The notes: generated from the sequence alone by a model not told the origin. Shown: positions 1 through 8,708, counted from the stretch's first letter. The stretch: 64,000 nucleotides of DNA from Pseudomonas nicosulfuronedens (GCF_005877905.1 NZ_SWDV01000005.1:235002-299001); one strand, 5' to 3'. Program-made: numbers and translations.

Positions 1-63
1 AGGGGCGCTACGATTTTCCCACCGCCCCCGGAGAAAACCCGGCTGTTATGCGGGCCTGTGCCG

Positions 64-105
64 GCCGATACGGCTGTATTGGGGAGCCCTGACAGCCGAT
101 TCGGC
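64..105. promoter_or_regulatory. Tandem short palindromes, possible operator
   Basis: GCCGATACGGC (64-74) and GCCGATTCGGC (95-105) are near-identical palindromes 31 bp apart, about three helical turns. The second extends to CAGCCGATTCGGCTG (93-107). They lie downstream of the Lrp gene and would be upstream of a minus-strand gene beyond the left edge. Regulatory role is inferred from spacing only; no binding protein can be named. The rest of positions 1-176 shows no gene. Confidence 0.35.
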
Positions 106-176
106 TGTGCACGGAGCGGCCGTCTGCAGGCCTGCAGCGTGGTCAGAAAAGGGAGGAAAACAGCGAAGCGGCAGCG

Positions 177-665
177 CTAGCTGGCCGACTCCTTGATGGT
201 CGTCAGCTCGGGGTGGGCGACCAGCTTGTCGATGTGCAGGCTCTCGTCGTTCAGCCAGGTTTCGGTCAGCGTGCGGTAGTGTTCCATGTCCCGGCAACGC
301 ATGCGCACGCTGTAGTCGAAGGTCCCGCTGATCAACTGGCAGTGCAGCACTTCCGGACAGGCGATGACGCGGGCCTCGAAGGCCTTCTGCGCGCTGCGGC
401 CACTCTGGTTGGACAGCGCGACCAGCACCAGCAGTGACAGTCCGGCGGAAACCTTCTGCTCATCGATGACAGCGCCGTAGCCACGGATGATGCCGTGCCG
501 CTCCAGCTTGCGGACGCGCTCCTGGCAGGGGCGCGGGGTGAGATGGACCAGGGCGGACAGCTTGCCGTAGGTGATGCGGCCCTGGTGACGGAGGATACGG
601 ATGATCTCCTCGTCGATGCGGTCCAGGGTGAAGGGCGTGGCGCTGTCCTGATCTTTCCTGCTCAT
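177..665 (-). CDS. Lrp/AsnC-family transcriptional regulator
   Basis: 162-aa DNA-binding regulator of the feast/famine family. The N-terminal helix-turn-helix (about residues 10-65) has the family pattern DEEIIRILRHQGRITYGKLS followed by TPRPCQERVRKLERHGIIRGY. The C-terminal half is a RAM-type ligand and oligomerisation domain (LVLVALSNQSG and the HCQLISGTFDYSVRMRC stretch). The start at 665 is chosen because the longer frame adds about 26 low-complexity residues without family similarity. It lies downstream of an APC amino acid permease on the same strand but behind a hairpin (787-815), so it probably has its own promoter. Such regulators usually sense an amino acid; control of the neighbouring amide/amine locus is an inference. 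Confidence 0.88.
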   Translation of the reverse strand: MSRKDQDSATPFTLDRIDEEIIRILRHQGRITYGKLSALVHLTPRPCQERVRKLERHGIIRGYGAVIDEQKVSAGLSLLVLVALSNQSGRSAQKAFEARVIACPEVLHCQLISGTFDYSVRMRCRDMEHYRTLTETWLNDESLHIDKLVAHPELTTIKESAS

Positions 666-786
666 GATGCTTCGCGATGGTTCGTGAGTCCTGCCGGCTT
701 CCCTGCTCCGGCGAAAAGGGCCGGTGGAGGGACTGCCTCGCACCGACCCGGATCTTTATGGGGCACGTCCCGCCGTCTGTCAAAGC

Positions 787-815
787 GCGCCGTGTCGTCT
801 GCGACAGCACGGCGC
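787..815 (-). terminator. Hairpin after the permease gene
   Basis: GCGCCGTG (787-794) pairs with CACGGCGC (808-815) just downstream of the permease stop on the minus strand. Only a short T stretch follows, so this is a weak intrinsic terminator candidate separating the permease from the Lrp gene. Confidence 0.4.
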
Positions 816-821
816 ACCCCT

Positions 822-2165
822 TCAGATTTCGCGGGCCAGTTCGCTGCCCTTGCCACGGCGGCTCAGCACCGCCAGGTACACCAGGCCGATGGCGATCCAG
901 CCCGCGCCCAGTTCCTGTGCCTCACGGCTCATGCTGATCAGCACGTAGGCGATGATCACCAGGCCGATGAGCGGGAACAGCAGATGGCGGAAAATCTGGC
1001 CGGTCTTCTGGCGGATGAAGTAGTGGTTGATCACCGCGATGTGCAGCAGGCAGAACCCGGTCAGCGCGCCGAAGTTGACCAGCGAGGTCAGCACGTCGGG
1101 CGAGTCGAGGAAGTAGATACCGATGCCCAGCGACAGCACCCCTACCAGGTACAGGCTGATGTGCGGGGTCTGGTATTTCGGGTGCACCTTGGCCAGCACG
1201 CGCGGCAGCTTGCCGTCGCGGGCCATGGAGTACAGCAGGCGCGAAACGGCGGCTTGCGAGGTGATCGACACGGTCACGCCCCAGGCCAGCGCGGTGGCCA
1301 CCGCCGTCAGCGTGGAGAGCCAGCTGCCGCCGGCGGCTTCGGCGATCTCGTAGAAGGCAGTGTCCGCCGACTTGAAGGTCATGCCGGCGGCCAGGTCGGT
1401 GGCCAGCCAGGTCTGCACGATGAAGATGCCGCCCATGACGAACAGCGCAATCAGCGAGGCGCGGCCGATCTGCTTGGCCGGGTCGCCCTTGACCTCTTCG
1501 GCGAGGGTGGAGATCGCATCGAAACCGAGGAACGACAGCACCGCGATGGACACCGCCTTCATCACCAGGCCGAGGTTGAAATGCTCCGGCTGCAGCAACG
1601 GTTCCAGGGTCAGGCGGCCGTTACCGAGTCCGCCCTCCAGCGCGTGGTAGCCCACCGCCAGGAAGATCGCCAGCACCGCCAGCTCGGCAATCAGGAACAG
1701 CAGGTTGAAGCGAGCCGCCAGGGTGATGCCGCGCAGGTTGATGAGCGTGGCGGACACCAGGAAGACCAGCATGAACGCAAGCTTCGGGATGGCCGGGAAC
1801 AGGTGGTTCAGCGCCAGCGCGCTGAACACGTAGAGCAGCGGCGGGATCAGCAGGTAGTCCAGCAGCAGGACCCAGCCGGCGATGAAGCCGACGTTGGGGT
1901 GGATGCCGCGCTGGGCGTAGGAGTACACCGAGCCTGCGATGGGAAAGGCACGGGACATCGCGCCATAGCTCAGCGCGGTGAAGAGCATCGCCACCATGCC
2001 CACCAGGTAGGCCATCGGCACCATGCCGTGGGCGTCGGCGTGGACCCAGCCGTACACGCCGAAGGGGGCGATCGGGATCATGAAGATCATCCCGTAGATC
2101 ACCAGGTCGCCGAGCGTCAGGCTGCGGCGGAGTTGTTGCTTGTATCCGAACTGTTCGATAGCCAC
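822..2165 (-). CDS. APC-superfamily amino acid/amine permease
   Basis: 447-aa integral membrane transporter with about twelve hydrophobic segments. The N-terminal region (LGDLVIYGMIFMIPIAPFGVYG, shown here only as a family signature) and FLGFDAISTLAEEVKG around residue 220 are typical of the amino acid-polyamine-organocation superfamily. The start is GTG, preceded by AGAGGAAG at good spacing. It follows the N-formylglutamate amidohydrolase-like gene after a 113-bp gap on the same strand, so it is likely the uptake system for that pathway. Substrate is unknown; an amino acid, amine or gamma-glutamyl compound would fit. PuuP-like putrescine importers are the nearest idea, given the glutamine-synthetase-like gene in the same locus. 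Confidence 0.88.
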   Translation of the reverse strand: MAIEQFGYKQQLRRSLTLGDLVIYGMIFMIPIAPFGVYGWVHADAHGMVPMAYLVGMVAMLFTALSYGAMSRAFPIAGSVYSYAQRGIHPNVGFIAGWVLLLDYLLIPPLLYVFSALALNHLFPAIPKLAFMLVFLVSATLINLRGITLAARFNLLFLIAELAVLAIFLAVGYHALEGGLGNGRLTLEPLLQPEHFNLGLVMKAVSIAVLSFLGFDAISTLAEEVKGDPAKQIGRASLIALFVMGGIFIVQTWLATDLAAGMTFKSADTAFYEIAEAAGGSWLSTLTAVATALAWGVTVSITSQAAVSRLLYSMARDGKLPRVLAKVHPKYQTPHISLYLVGVLSLGIGIYFLDSPDVLTSLVNFGALTGFCLLHIAVINHYFIRQKTGQIFRHLLFPLIGLVIIAYVLISMSREAQELGAGWIAIGLVYLAVLSRRGKGSELAREI

Positions 2166-2278
2166 GGGGCACTTCCTCTGGGAACGGCAGCTTTTAGGGT
2201 TCGGCGCTCATGCGCTGAATTGTTGTTGTTTTCAGAACCTGCCCGGCCAGTCGAACGGGGCCAGCCGGGTTGGGGTCC

Positions 2279-3022
2279 TCAGAGCCAGGGAGCCAGGCGT
2301 GTCGCCCAGGCTTCCACCCCTTGCGGGGTCCGCAGTCCGTCATTGCGGATTTCGATCAGCACGGCATCCACGCCGCGCTCGTCGCCGTGCACCGGGACAG
2401 TCATGTCCTCCAGCGGGTCGATCACATAGGGTTGGTTGGCGCCGATCTCCTCCCCGCTCTCGCGCAGCCCCGCCACCATGCGCCCGGCATAAGCTTCGGC
2501 CTTGGCGTAGAGCACCCCGGCGACCCAGGGGCGAGCTTCGCCGCGATAGCTCGGGGTGAAGCTGTGCACGCCGACCAGCCGGGTTGGCCGACCGGCGCCC
2601 AGACGCTCGTCGAGCAGCGCTGCCAGTTGTCGGTGGAAGGGCTCGAACAGGCAAGCCACCCTCTCCTGCCGGTCAGTCGCGCCCAGGTTGCGATTGCCGG
2701 GGATCGGGTAGATCTCGCTGTGCTCGGGAATCGCATCGGGAGCGGACAGCGGGCGGTTGAGGTCGATCAGCAGGCGCGAGTAGTTGGCCACCAGCAACGT
2801 GGCGTCCAGGCGCGCCGACAGTTCGCGGGCCAGGTCCAGCGCGCCAATGTCCCAGGCGATGTGCTCGGCAGCCGCCGTGTCGTCCAGGCCCAGCTGCGCC
2901 AGCTCCTCGGGGATGTAGCGGCTGGCGTGCTCGCAGACCAGCAGCACCGGGCTCCTGCCCTGCGGGTTGACGATCTCGTACGGCGGGCGCCGGTAGAGGC
3001 CGGATTCAGTAGAACTTTGCAT
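2279..3022 (-). CDS. N-formylglutamate amidohydrolase family protein
   Basis: 247-aa hydrolase of the FGase (HutG-like) family, which removes the formyl group from N-formylglutamate or cleaves related N-acyl amides using a metal. Family features visible are LLVCEHASRYIP near residue 28, the DIGALDLARELS segment, LIDLNRP around residue 90, the GVHSFTP motif and VLIEIRNDG near the C-terminus. An upstream start at 3055 is possible; 3022 is preferred because it gives a 17-nt overlap with the preceding synthetase gene, consistent with translational coupling. No histidine-degradation genes surround it, so hydrolysis of a gamma-glutamyl or N-acyl amide made by the upstream ligase is more likely than histidine catabolism. 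That substrate assignment is inference. Confidence 0.82.
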   Translation of the reverse strand: MQSSTESGLYRRPPYEIVNPQGRSPVLLVCEHASRYIPEELAQLGLDDTAAAEHIAWDIGALDLARELSARLDATLLVANYSRLLIDLNRPLSAPDAIPEHSEIYPIPGNRNLGATDRQERVACLFEPFHRQLAALLDERLGAGRPTRLVGVHSFTPSYRGEARPWVAGVLYAKAEAYAGRMVAGLRESGEEIGANQPYVIDPLEDMTVPVHGDERGVDAVLIEIRNDGLRTPQGVEAWATRLAPWL

Positions 3023-4346
3023 AGGATTCACAGAGTTGTTCTTCGCTGAGTTCACGGGTCAGGGCCTGCTCCTGGCGCTTCATGGAGACATAGGTCTGCA
3101 GCAGGGCCGGCGGCAGCTGGGCGCACAGTTCGCTATCGGCGAGCAGCAGGCGCTGGGCCTCTTCCAGCGAACCGGGCAGAGACTGGATTCCCAGCTCGGC
3201 GCGCTGCGCATCGCTGAGGCTGTGCGGATCGACATCGGTGACCGCCGACAGCGGCAGTTCCTGCTGCATGCCCAGGCGCCCGGCGATCAGCACGGCGGCC
3301 ATGGCCAGGTGCGGGCTGGCGGTGGCGTCCATCGGGCGGAACTCCAGGTTGAACTGGCGCGCCTTGGGCTTGCCGCCGATCTCCACCACCGGGCAGATGC
3401 GCAGCGCTGCTTCGCGGTTGCGCAGGCCCAGACAGGCATAGGCGGCGCTCCAGTGATGCGGCTTCAGCCGCAGGTAGGAAACCGCCGTCGGCGCGGTGAG
3501 CGCACACAGCGCCGGCAGGTGGCGCAATACACCAGCGGCCCAGTGCTCGGCGAGCTTCGACAGGTTGCTCGGCGCGGCCTCGTCGTAGAACACCGGGGTG
3601 CCATCCAGCCGTTGCAGGCTCAGGTGCAGGTGCACGCCGTTGGTCACGGCGCCGGGGGCCAGCAGCGGCGTGAAGCTGCTGCGCCAGCCGAACTGCCGAG
3701 CGATCTCACGGGTGACTTCGCGGACGTTCACCGCGCGGTCGGCAGCGGCGACGCCCTGGGTCGGCCGGCAGGTGACTTCGTACTGGTTGCGACCGTACTC
3801 GGGCAGGAACATTTCCGGCTCGGCGCCAATCTGCTCCAGCGCGCTCATCAGCCAGCCACCGAAGTTGCCGGTCTGCCGCTGGGCCTGCAGGGAGAAGGCG
3901 GCGGCGTGTTCGTCCGGCAGGCCGAGCAGGTTGAATTCGTGTTCGAAGGCGGCGGTGACCTGCAGGTCCAGCTCGTGGTAGCGGGCGATCTCTTCGCGCA
4001 GCAGCGTGCGCGGGCAAACCGGCCAGGGCGCACCAGTGGTCGTCACCAGGTCGCCGTGCAGGTAATCCAGCGGCGCGGCCTGGGAGTCCGGGCCGTTTTC
4101 AAGACGCACCCGGCTGCTCGGGTCGGGCAGCAGGCGCAGATCGCCATGGCTGCCCCAGGGGTTGTCGTCGGCAATGATATCCTGCGGCGTCAGCGCGCTG
4201 TTGGCGGGCACCCAGCCGCAGCCGGTGGCCAATTGTTCGGCGACATCCGATTCGGGAAGCGAACGGCCGCGGGTGATGCCGCAGAGGTCGGTGGTGACGA
4301 AGCTGGTCAGGCGCATCGGAGCAGGATTGTTATTGTTCTGACTCAT
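3006..4346 (-). CDS. Glutamine synthetase-family amide ligase
   Basis: 446-aa enzyme of the glutamine synthetase superfamily, ATP-dependent ligation of the glutamate gamma-carboxylate to an amine. Signatures include FEHEFNLLG in the catalytic domain, the NGVHLHLSL metal and glutamate loop, the RLKPHHWSAAYACLGLRN nucleotide loop and NLEFRPMDATASPHLA near the C-terminus. The N-terminal beta-grasp domain is short and lacks the housekeeping GlnA pattern, and no adenylylation-site tyrosine motif is evident. This resembles gamma-glutamyl-polyamine or gamma-glutamyl-alkylamide synthetases (PuuA, IpuC types). GGGAG precedes the ATG. It sits 15 bp behind the isochorismatase-fold gene and overlaps the amidohydrolase gene, so the three form one operon. 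The amine substrate is not known. Confidence 0.87.
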   Translation of the reverse strand: MSQNNNNPAPMRLTSFVTTDLCGITRGRSLPESDVAEQLATGCGWVPANSALTPQDIIADDNPWGSHGDLRLLPDPSSRVRLENGPDSQAAPLDYLHGDLVTTTGAPWPVCPRTLLREEIARYHELDLQVTAAFEHEFNLLGLPDEHAAAFSLQAQRQTGNFGGWLMSALEQIGAEPEMFLPEYGRNQYEVTCRPTQGVAAADRAVNVREVTREIARQFGWRSSFTPLLAPGAVTNGVHLHLSLQRLDGTPVFYDEAAPSNLSKLAEHWAAGVLRHLPALCALTAPTAVSYLRLKPHHWSAAYACLGLRNREAALRICPVVEIGGKPKARQFNLEFRPMDATASPHLAMAAVLIAGRLGMQQELPLSAVTDVDPHSLSDAQRAELGIQSLPGSLEEAQRLLLADSELCAQLPPALLQTYVSMKRQEQALTRELSEEQLCESYAKFY

Positions 4347-4361
4347 GGCGTTCTCCCGGCC

Positions 4362-5009
4362 TCAGGCCAGCGCGGCGATGCGGGCCAGCACCGTGTCGGT
4401 GTCGGCGATCCAGCAGTAGCCCTTGATCGCTTCCAGGCAGGCCTGGTGGCGCTCGGCGGTGTGGGTGGCGCAGGCGTCTTCCACCAGGGTGACGAGATAG
4501 CCGCGGTCAGCGGCGTCGCGCACGGCCATGTCCACGCACTGGTCGGTGACCACGCCGCAGATGATCAGGTGGCGGGTGTTGAGGTTGCGCAGCACGTAGT
4601 CGATGGCGGTGGAGTTGAAGACGCCCGAGGACGTCTTCGGCAGCACGATCTCGTTCTCCAACGGCGCCAGGGCGTCGATCACCTGCGCGTCCGGACTGCC
4701 CTTGGGCAGGTGCATGTCGGAAAGCTTGTGGTCCAGCGAGCGGTCGCGGCCATCGGCGGTGAGGCTCTCGATGATGGTGTGCAGCACCTCGCCGCCGACC
4801 TTGCGCATGGCCGCCAGCAGGCGCTGCTGGTTGGGGATCACGCTCGCCTCGACGCGGTCGTAGAAGTAGCGGTGCGTCGTCGGATCGACGTGCGCATCGC
4901 GGCCGGGAATGACCCAGGCGTTCTGCATGTCGACGAACAGGATGGCGGTCTCGCCGGGGGTGAACGGAAGGTCGCGGGGCGATGAGTGGGGCAAGCTGAA
5001 CACGGTCAT
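4362..5009 (-). CDS. Isochorismatase-family cysteine hydrolase
   Basis: 215-aa alpha/beta hydrolase of the isochorismatase-like family. The catalytic triad is visible as D27 (FVDMQNAW), K125 (LPKTSSGVF) and C158 (GVVTDQCVD). The family includes nicotinamidases, N-carbamoyl-amino-acid and ureidoacrylate amidohydrolases, so hydrolysis of an amide or carbamoyl bond is likely. Length is normal. Its ATG overlaps the stop of the RpiR regulator gene in an ATGA arrangement, tying it into the same transcript. With the ligase and the FGase-like enzyme it suggests a catabolic route with two amide hydrolyses for an amine-derived nitrogen source. Confidence 0.87.
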   Translation of the reverse strand: MTVFSLPHSSPRDLPFTPGETAILFVDMQNAWVIPGRDAHVDPTTHRYFYDRVEASVIPNQQRLLAAMRKVGGEVLHTIIESLTADGRDRSLDHKLSDMHLPKGSPDAQVIDALAPLENEIVLPKTSSGVFNSTAIDYVLRNLNTRHLIICGVVTDQCVDMAVRDAADRGYLVTLVEDACATHTAERHQACLEAIKGYCWIADTDTVLARIAALA

Positions 5010-5863
5010 TCCTCGAGGATGTGGCTGCCGAAGGCAGCTCTCAGGTGGTCGATGCCTTCCAGGCGTTCGTCGAGCTGGCCGTCCATGCGCGCTACCAGAC
5101 TGGCGATCAGCGCTTCGACCTGGGCCATGGTCGGCACCAGGGTGTCGAAGGGCGATGGGGACTCCACCGGGGCGCTGATGATCAGGTCGGCGAACTCGCG
5201 CAGCGGCGAGTCATAGATGTCGGTGAACAGCACCACGCGGGCGCCACGAGCCTTGGCTGCGCGGGTCACGCCCAGCGCCTGGGCCTGGTAGCGGCGGTAG
5301 TCGAACACCACCACCAACGTCTGACGATCGATGTCGCCCAGTTGGTCGGGCAGCGCGGCGCCGTCGTCCAGCAGCAGGCAACCGCCGCGCAGCATGCGCA
5401 GGTGCGCCACCAGGTAACCGGCGAGGAAGCGGCTGAAGCGGCCGCCGTGGCAGAGCACGCGCAGCTTGGGGTCGAGCAGCCAGTCGCCGAGCAGGCGCAC
5501 GTCGTCGGCCTGGGTCAGCGCCAGGGTGCGCTGGATGCCTTCGCTGGCGTCGCTCAGGTAGTTGGACCAGACGTCGTCGCGGCTCATGCCTTCGCGGCGC
5601 CCGGCGAGCAGGGTGCGCGGCGAGCGCAGACGGTCGTCCACTTCGGCCATCAGCGCGTTCTGGAAGTCGCTGTAGCCGCTGAAACCGAGCTTCTTGACCA
5701 GGCGCAGGATGCTGGGATCGCTGACCCCGGCCTGGCGCGCGAGGCGCGACATCGGCCCGAGGCCGGCGCGCGGGTAGTCGTCGAGCAAGGCGCGCAGGAC
5801 CTTGCGCTCGGCCTTGGTGAGTTCGACTTCCGGGGTATTCAGGCGATCTTTGAGTGTGAGCAT
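5006..5863 (-). CDS. RpiR/MurR-family transcriptional regulator
   Basis: 285-aa regulator with an N-terminal HTH_6 domain (about residues 1-80; MSRLARQAGVSDPSILRLVK) and a C-terminal SIS sugar-isomerase-like domain (about 125-260; LCHGGRFSRFLAGYL, then VVFDYRRYQAQ). The start at 5863 (MLTLKDRL) is preferred over a longer frame whose first 29 residues are not family-like. It is the first gene of the minus-strand amide operon and overlaps the hydrolase by 4 nt, so it probably controls its own operon. RpiR regulators usually bind phosphorylated ligands; in amine and amide loci the effector is less clear. Confidence 0.87.
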   Translation of the reverse strand: MLTLKDRLNTPEVELTKAERKVLRALLDDYPRAGLGPMSRLARQAGVSDPSILRLVKKLGFSGYSDFQNALMAEVDDRLRSPRTLLAGRREGMSRDDVWSNYLSDASEGIQRTLALTQADDVRLLGDWLLDPKLRVLCHGGRFSRFLAGYLVAHLRMLRGGCLLLDDGAALPDQLGDIDRQTLVVVFDYRRYQAQALGVTRAAKARGARVVLFTDIYDSPLREFADLIISAPVESPSPFDTLVPTMAQVEALIASLVARMDGQLDERLEGIDHLRAAFGSHILEE

Positions 5864-5880
5864 GGGGGCGCCTCTTGTTA

Positions 5881-5931
5881 TGGCGCCATTTGTATAATGT
5901 GCTTCAGAAAACTTCAATACGTATTTTTTGT
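5881..5931 (-). promoter_or_regulatory. Promoter/operator region of the RpiR operon
   Basis: AT-rich DNA in front of the RpiR gene. On the minus strand it reads TGAAGTTTTCTGAAG, a repeated half-site (TGAAG) containing GAA-N3-TTC, followed by TTATAC which could be a -10 element. Operator role is inferred from the position and local symmetry. Confidence 0.35.
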
Positions 5932-6031
5932 AGCATTCACTACAGGCCACTCACGCGCTCTTCCCACCTGCCGGCGCAGAAGCCCGCGCCCCAGTTTCAG
6001 GCAGGCCACCTCCGCCGGGAGCTTGGCCGTC

Positions 6032-7579
6032 TCACGCCGGCAGCGGCTCATGCACCGGCATCGGCCTGCCGAGCAGGGTGCCCACCAACACGGCGAACAC
6101 CAGGGCCGCGACGCCCGCCACCAGCAACACCCCTTCGAAACCACCGATGAAGGCCTGTCGTACTGCGGGAGCCAGCACATCGCGCACGCTCGGATCGACC
6201 AGCGACAGCGCCGCCGTGAAATCACCCGCCGCCGCCCGGGTCGCCATCTCGGCGGCCTTGTCCAGTTGCGCAGGAGCAAGCTCTGCCAGCGCATCACGCA
6301 GCAATCGGGCGCTGCGCGCAGCCAGCACGCCGCCGAGAATGCCGATGGCCAGCACGATGGCGGCAAAGCGCGTGGTGGTGCTCAGCCCCGAGGCCATGCC
6401 GGTGCGTTCGCGGGGCACGCAGGCCATGATGTTCTTCTGCGTGTCGCCGTTGAGCAGCCCGGCGCCGGCGCCCAGCACCAGGCTGGCTAAGGCAAAGGCC
6501 GGGTAACCGCCCTGCCCGACCGCCAGCGCGCAAAGCAGGTTGCCCACACCAACCAGCACCAGACCGAAGGCGAAAATCTGCGCCGGACCGAAGCGCTCAC
6601 TCAGGCGCATACCCACCCGTGGCACCAGCAACATCGCCAGGGCAAACGGCAGCATCCCCGCGCCCGCCGCCACCGCCGACAGCTGCAGACCGTTCTGCAG
6701 GTACAGCGGCAGCAGGGTCATCATCACCTGGGCACAGGCGGCGTAGGCGAACATGCCGAGCAAGGCGCCGATGAAACGGCCACTGCGCATCAGCCGCAGG
6801 TCGATCATCGGCCGCGCCTGGCTGCGCTCCACCAGCACGAACAAGCCCAGCAGGCCAGCGCTGACCAGCAGCCGCGCGAGGGTCGGCGGGCTGTCCCAGC
6901 CAACGCGGTTGCCGTCGATCAGCGCCCAGATCAGGTAGCCAAGGCCGCCAGCAAACGTCAGGCTGCCCAGCGGATCGAGTCGCGCTGCTGCGCTGTCGCG
7001 GGACTCCTCGATGCTGTGCATCGCCATCGCCCCCAGCAGCACCACCAGCGGCAGGTTGAGGTAGAAGATCCAGCGCCAACCCAGGGTGGCCGAAATCACC
7101 CCGCCCAGCAGCGGCGCGAAGGTGATGGTGGCGCCCATGCACGCGCCCCAGAATGCCCAGGCGCGCAGACGCTCCTCAGGCTCATGGAAGCGATGGCCGA
7201 TGGCGGCAAGCGCAGAAGTCAGCAACAGCGCAGCACCTACGCCCTTGGCGGCACGGGCTATATCAAGGAACAGCAGGCTCGGCGCCGCGCCGCAGGCCAA
7301 CGAGGCCATGCCGAACAGCACCAGCCCGAGGAGCAGCATGCGCCGCCGACCGAATCGGTCGGCCAGGCTTCCGGCGGGCAGCAGGCAGGCGGCGAAGGCC
7401 AGCAGGTAGGCGCTGACCACCCACTCGATATCGGCGAAGGAACCGGACAGGTCGCGAGCGATGCCCGGCAGCGAAACGGCGACGATGTTGGTGTCGAGGA
7501 TGATCAGCGCGCAAACCGCCGAGGCGGTCAGCAGGGTGAAGCGGGCGGCGGGTCGTGCACAAACGGCGGGGTCGGACAT
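6032..7579 (-). CDS. MFS drug efflux transporter, DHA2 (14-TM) family
   Basis: 515-aa proton-driven exporter of the EmrB/QacA kind. Motif A is visible as GSLADRFGRRRML between TM2 and TM3, and LDTNIVAVSLPGIARDL in TM1 is a DHA2 hallmark; GLLNGDTQKNIMACVPRERTGMASG lies in the second half. About 14 hydrophobic segments are present. It is divergent from a LysR gene, with a 141-bp shared control region carrying a LysR-type box, so LysR-controlled expression is likely. Substrate is unknown. No membrane-fusion partner is adjacent, so it probably works alone in the inner membrane. Confidence 0.88.
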   Translation of the reverse strand: MSDPAVCARPAARFTLLTASAVCALIILDTNIVAVSLPGIARDLSGSFADIEWVVSAYLLAFAACLLPAGSLADRFGRRRMLLLGLVLFGMASLACGAAPSLLFLDIARAAKGVGAALLLTSALAAIGHRFHEPEERLRAWAFWGACMGATITFAPLLGGVISATLGWRWIFYLNLPLVVLLGAMAMHSIEESRDSAAARLDPLGSLTFAGGLGYLIWALIDGNRVGWDSPPTLARLLVSAGLLGLFVLVERSQARPMIDLRLMRSGRFIGALLGMFAYAACAQVMMTLLPLYLQNGLQLSAVAAGAGMLPFALAMLLVPRVGMRLSERFGPAQIFAFGLVLVGVGNLLCALAVGQGGYPAFALASLVLGAGAGLLNGDTQKNIMACVPRERTGMASGLSTTTRFAAIVLAIGILGGVLAARSARLLRDALAELAPAQLDKAAEMATRAAAGDFTAALSLVDPSVRDVLAPAVRQAFIGGFEGVLLVAGVAALVFAVLVGTLLGRPMPVHEPLPA

Positions 7580-7700
7580 GGCAAGGCTTCCAGCGCGGGC
7601 CGACGCGCCGGGTTTTGCCCTCGCCGCGCCAGCCTTGTAGTGTTGCCTCCACGGTAACGCCCACGTGCGCCGGGCTTGTTAGCCACGGCGGCCTTCGTCA

Positions 7701-7715
7701 TTAGCCTGCGACTAA
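7701..7715. promoter_or_regulatory. LysR-type operator, TTAG-N7-CTAA
   Basis: TTAGCCTGCGACTAA fits the T-N11-A rule for LysR regulators, with perfect TTAG/CTAA arms. It lies 5 bp before the LysR start, so it would suit autoregulation. A second TTAGCC half-site occurs 22 bp away at 7679-7684, toward the efflux gene. Confidence 0.55.
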
Positions 7716-7720
7716 CGAAC

Positions 7721-8608
7721 ATGGAAATCCGTCATTTCCGCTACTTCCTCAGCGTCGCCCGCCACGGTCACTTCACTCGCGCAGCCGAGCAACTGGGCAT
7801 CGCCCCGCCGACCCTGAGCCGGCAGATCCAGGACATGGAAAAGCAACTGGGCGTGCTGCTGTTCCAGCGCAGCCAGCGCGAGGTGCGCCTGACCGCCGCC
7901 GGTGAGGCCTTGCTGACGGAAGCCGAACTCGCGGTCCGTCAGTTCGACGCCGCGCAACTGGGCGCACAACGCGCCGGGCGGGGTGAAACCGGACATCTGC
8001 GCCTGGGCTACGTAGCCTCGGCGGCCTATTCCGGCGTGCTGCAGCAACATGTCGAGCAGTTCACCCGCGCCCTGCCAGCCGTAGACCTCGACATCAGCGA
8101 AGCGCCCATGGCGCAACTGCCGGCGCAGGTGCGCGACGGCGCGCTAGACCTCGCCTATGTCCGCTCGCCCATGAGCCTGCCGGAGGAGCTGGAAGCCATC
8201 GCGCTGCAGGAAGAAGGCTTTGTCCTCGCCCTGCCCGCCGCCTCGCGCCTCAACGAGCTGCCGGAGATTCGCGCCGCCAGGCTGAGCGGGGAAACCTTCA
8301 TCCTTCCGGAGCAGATCTCCGGCACCCTGGAAGTTGCCAGCGTCGGCGGCTTTTCCCCACGCCTGGGCCAGCAGCCAGGCAGCCTGGTGGCGGTGATCGC
8401 ACTGGTCTCGCTGGGACGCGGCATCGCCATCGTCCCGGAGTCAGTGGTGCGCCGGGTACAGCTGCCGCAGGTGAACTACCTTCCGCTCGCCGACTGCACG
8501 CCGCGCTCCTGGCTGTCGCTGCTGCACCGACGCTTCGAGAAATCCCCGGTGGTGCGGCGCTACATCGAACAGATCAAGGCTCAGTCCGCCGACCACACCG
8601 CCAGCTAG
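7721..8608 (+). CDS. LysR-family transcriptional regulator
   Basis: 295-aa regulator. The winged helix spans about residues 1-60 (MEIRHFRYFLSVARHGHFTR, then GIAPPTLSRQIQDMEKQLG), followed by a LysR substrate-binding domain (about 90-290). The start at 7721 begins exactly at the usual LysR N-terminus; an upstream in-frame start would add 15 unrelated residues. It is divergent from the DHA2 efflux pump and likely regulates it. The last ten codons (QSADHTAS) run antisense through the remnant of a glyoxalase gene (8581-8641), so the C-terminus may have been altered when that remnant formed. Confidence 0.87.
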   Translation: MEIRHFRYFLSVARHGHFTRAAEQLGIAPPTLSRQIQDMEKQLGVLLFQRSQREVRLTAAGEALLTEAELAVRQFDAAQLGAQRAGRGETGHLRLGYVASAAYSGVLQQHVEQFTRALPAVDLDISEAPMAQLPAQVRDGALDLAYVRSPMSLPEELEAIALQEEGFVLALPAASRLNELPEIRAARLSGETFILPEQISGTLEVASVGGFSPRLGQQPGSLVAVIALVSLGRGIAIVPESVVRRVQLPQVNYLPLADCTPRSWLSLLHRRFEKSPVVRRYIEQIKAQSADHTAS

Positions 8609-8641
8609 TAGCCGTCCGGATTGATGAAGTAGATGCGCCGT
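8581..8641 (-). pseudogene. Remnant 3' end of a glyoxalase-like gene
   Basis: Read on the minus strand this stretch encodes RRIYFINPDGY, a TAG stop, then LAVWSAD and TGA. It matches the C-terminus of the intact glyoxalase at 10620-10973 (RRFHFIDPDGYELAVWSAD); 59 bp align with about 8 mismatches. The rest of the gene is missing: similarity stops abruptly at 8640/8641, where the ketoacyl-synthase cassette begins. The glutamate codon GAG has become TAG. The tail of the LysR gene overlaps it on the other strand. Confidence 0.75.
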
Positions 8642-8708
8642 CAGCCGAGGAACTCGAGGATAAGGCGGCCAACAGCAGTGATCTGCTTGCTGTTCGGCCG
8701 CCCAGGAA

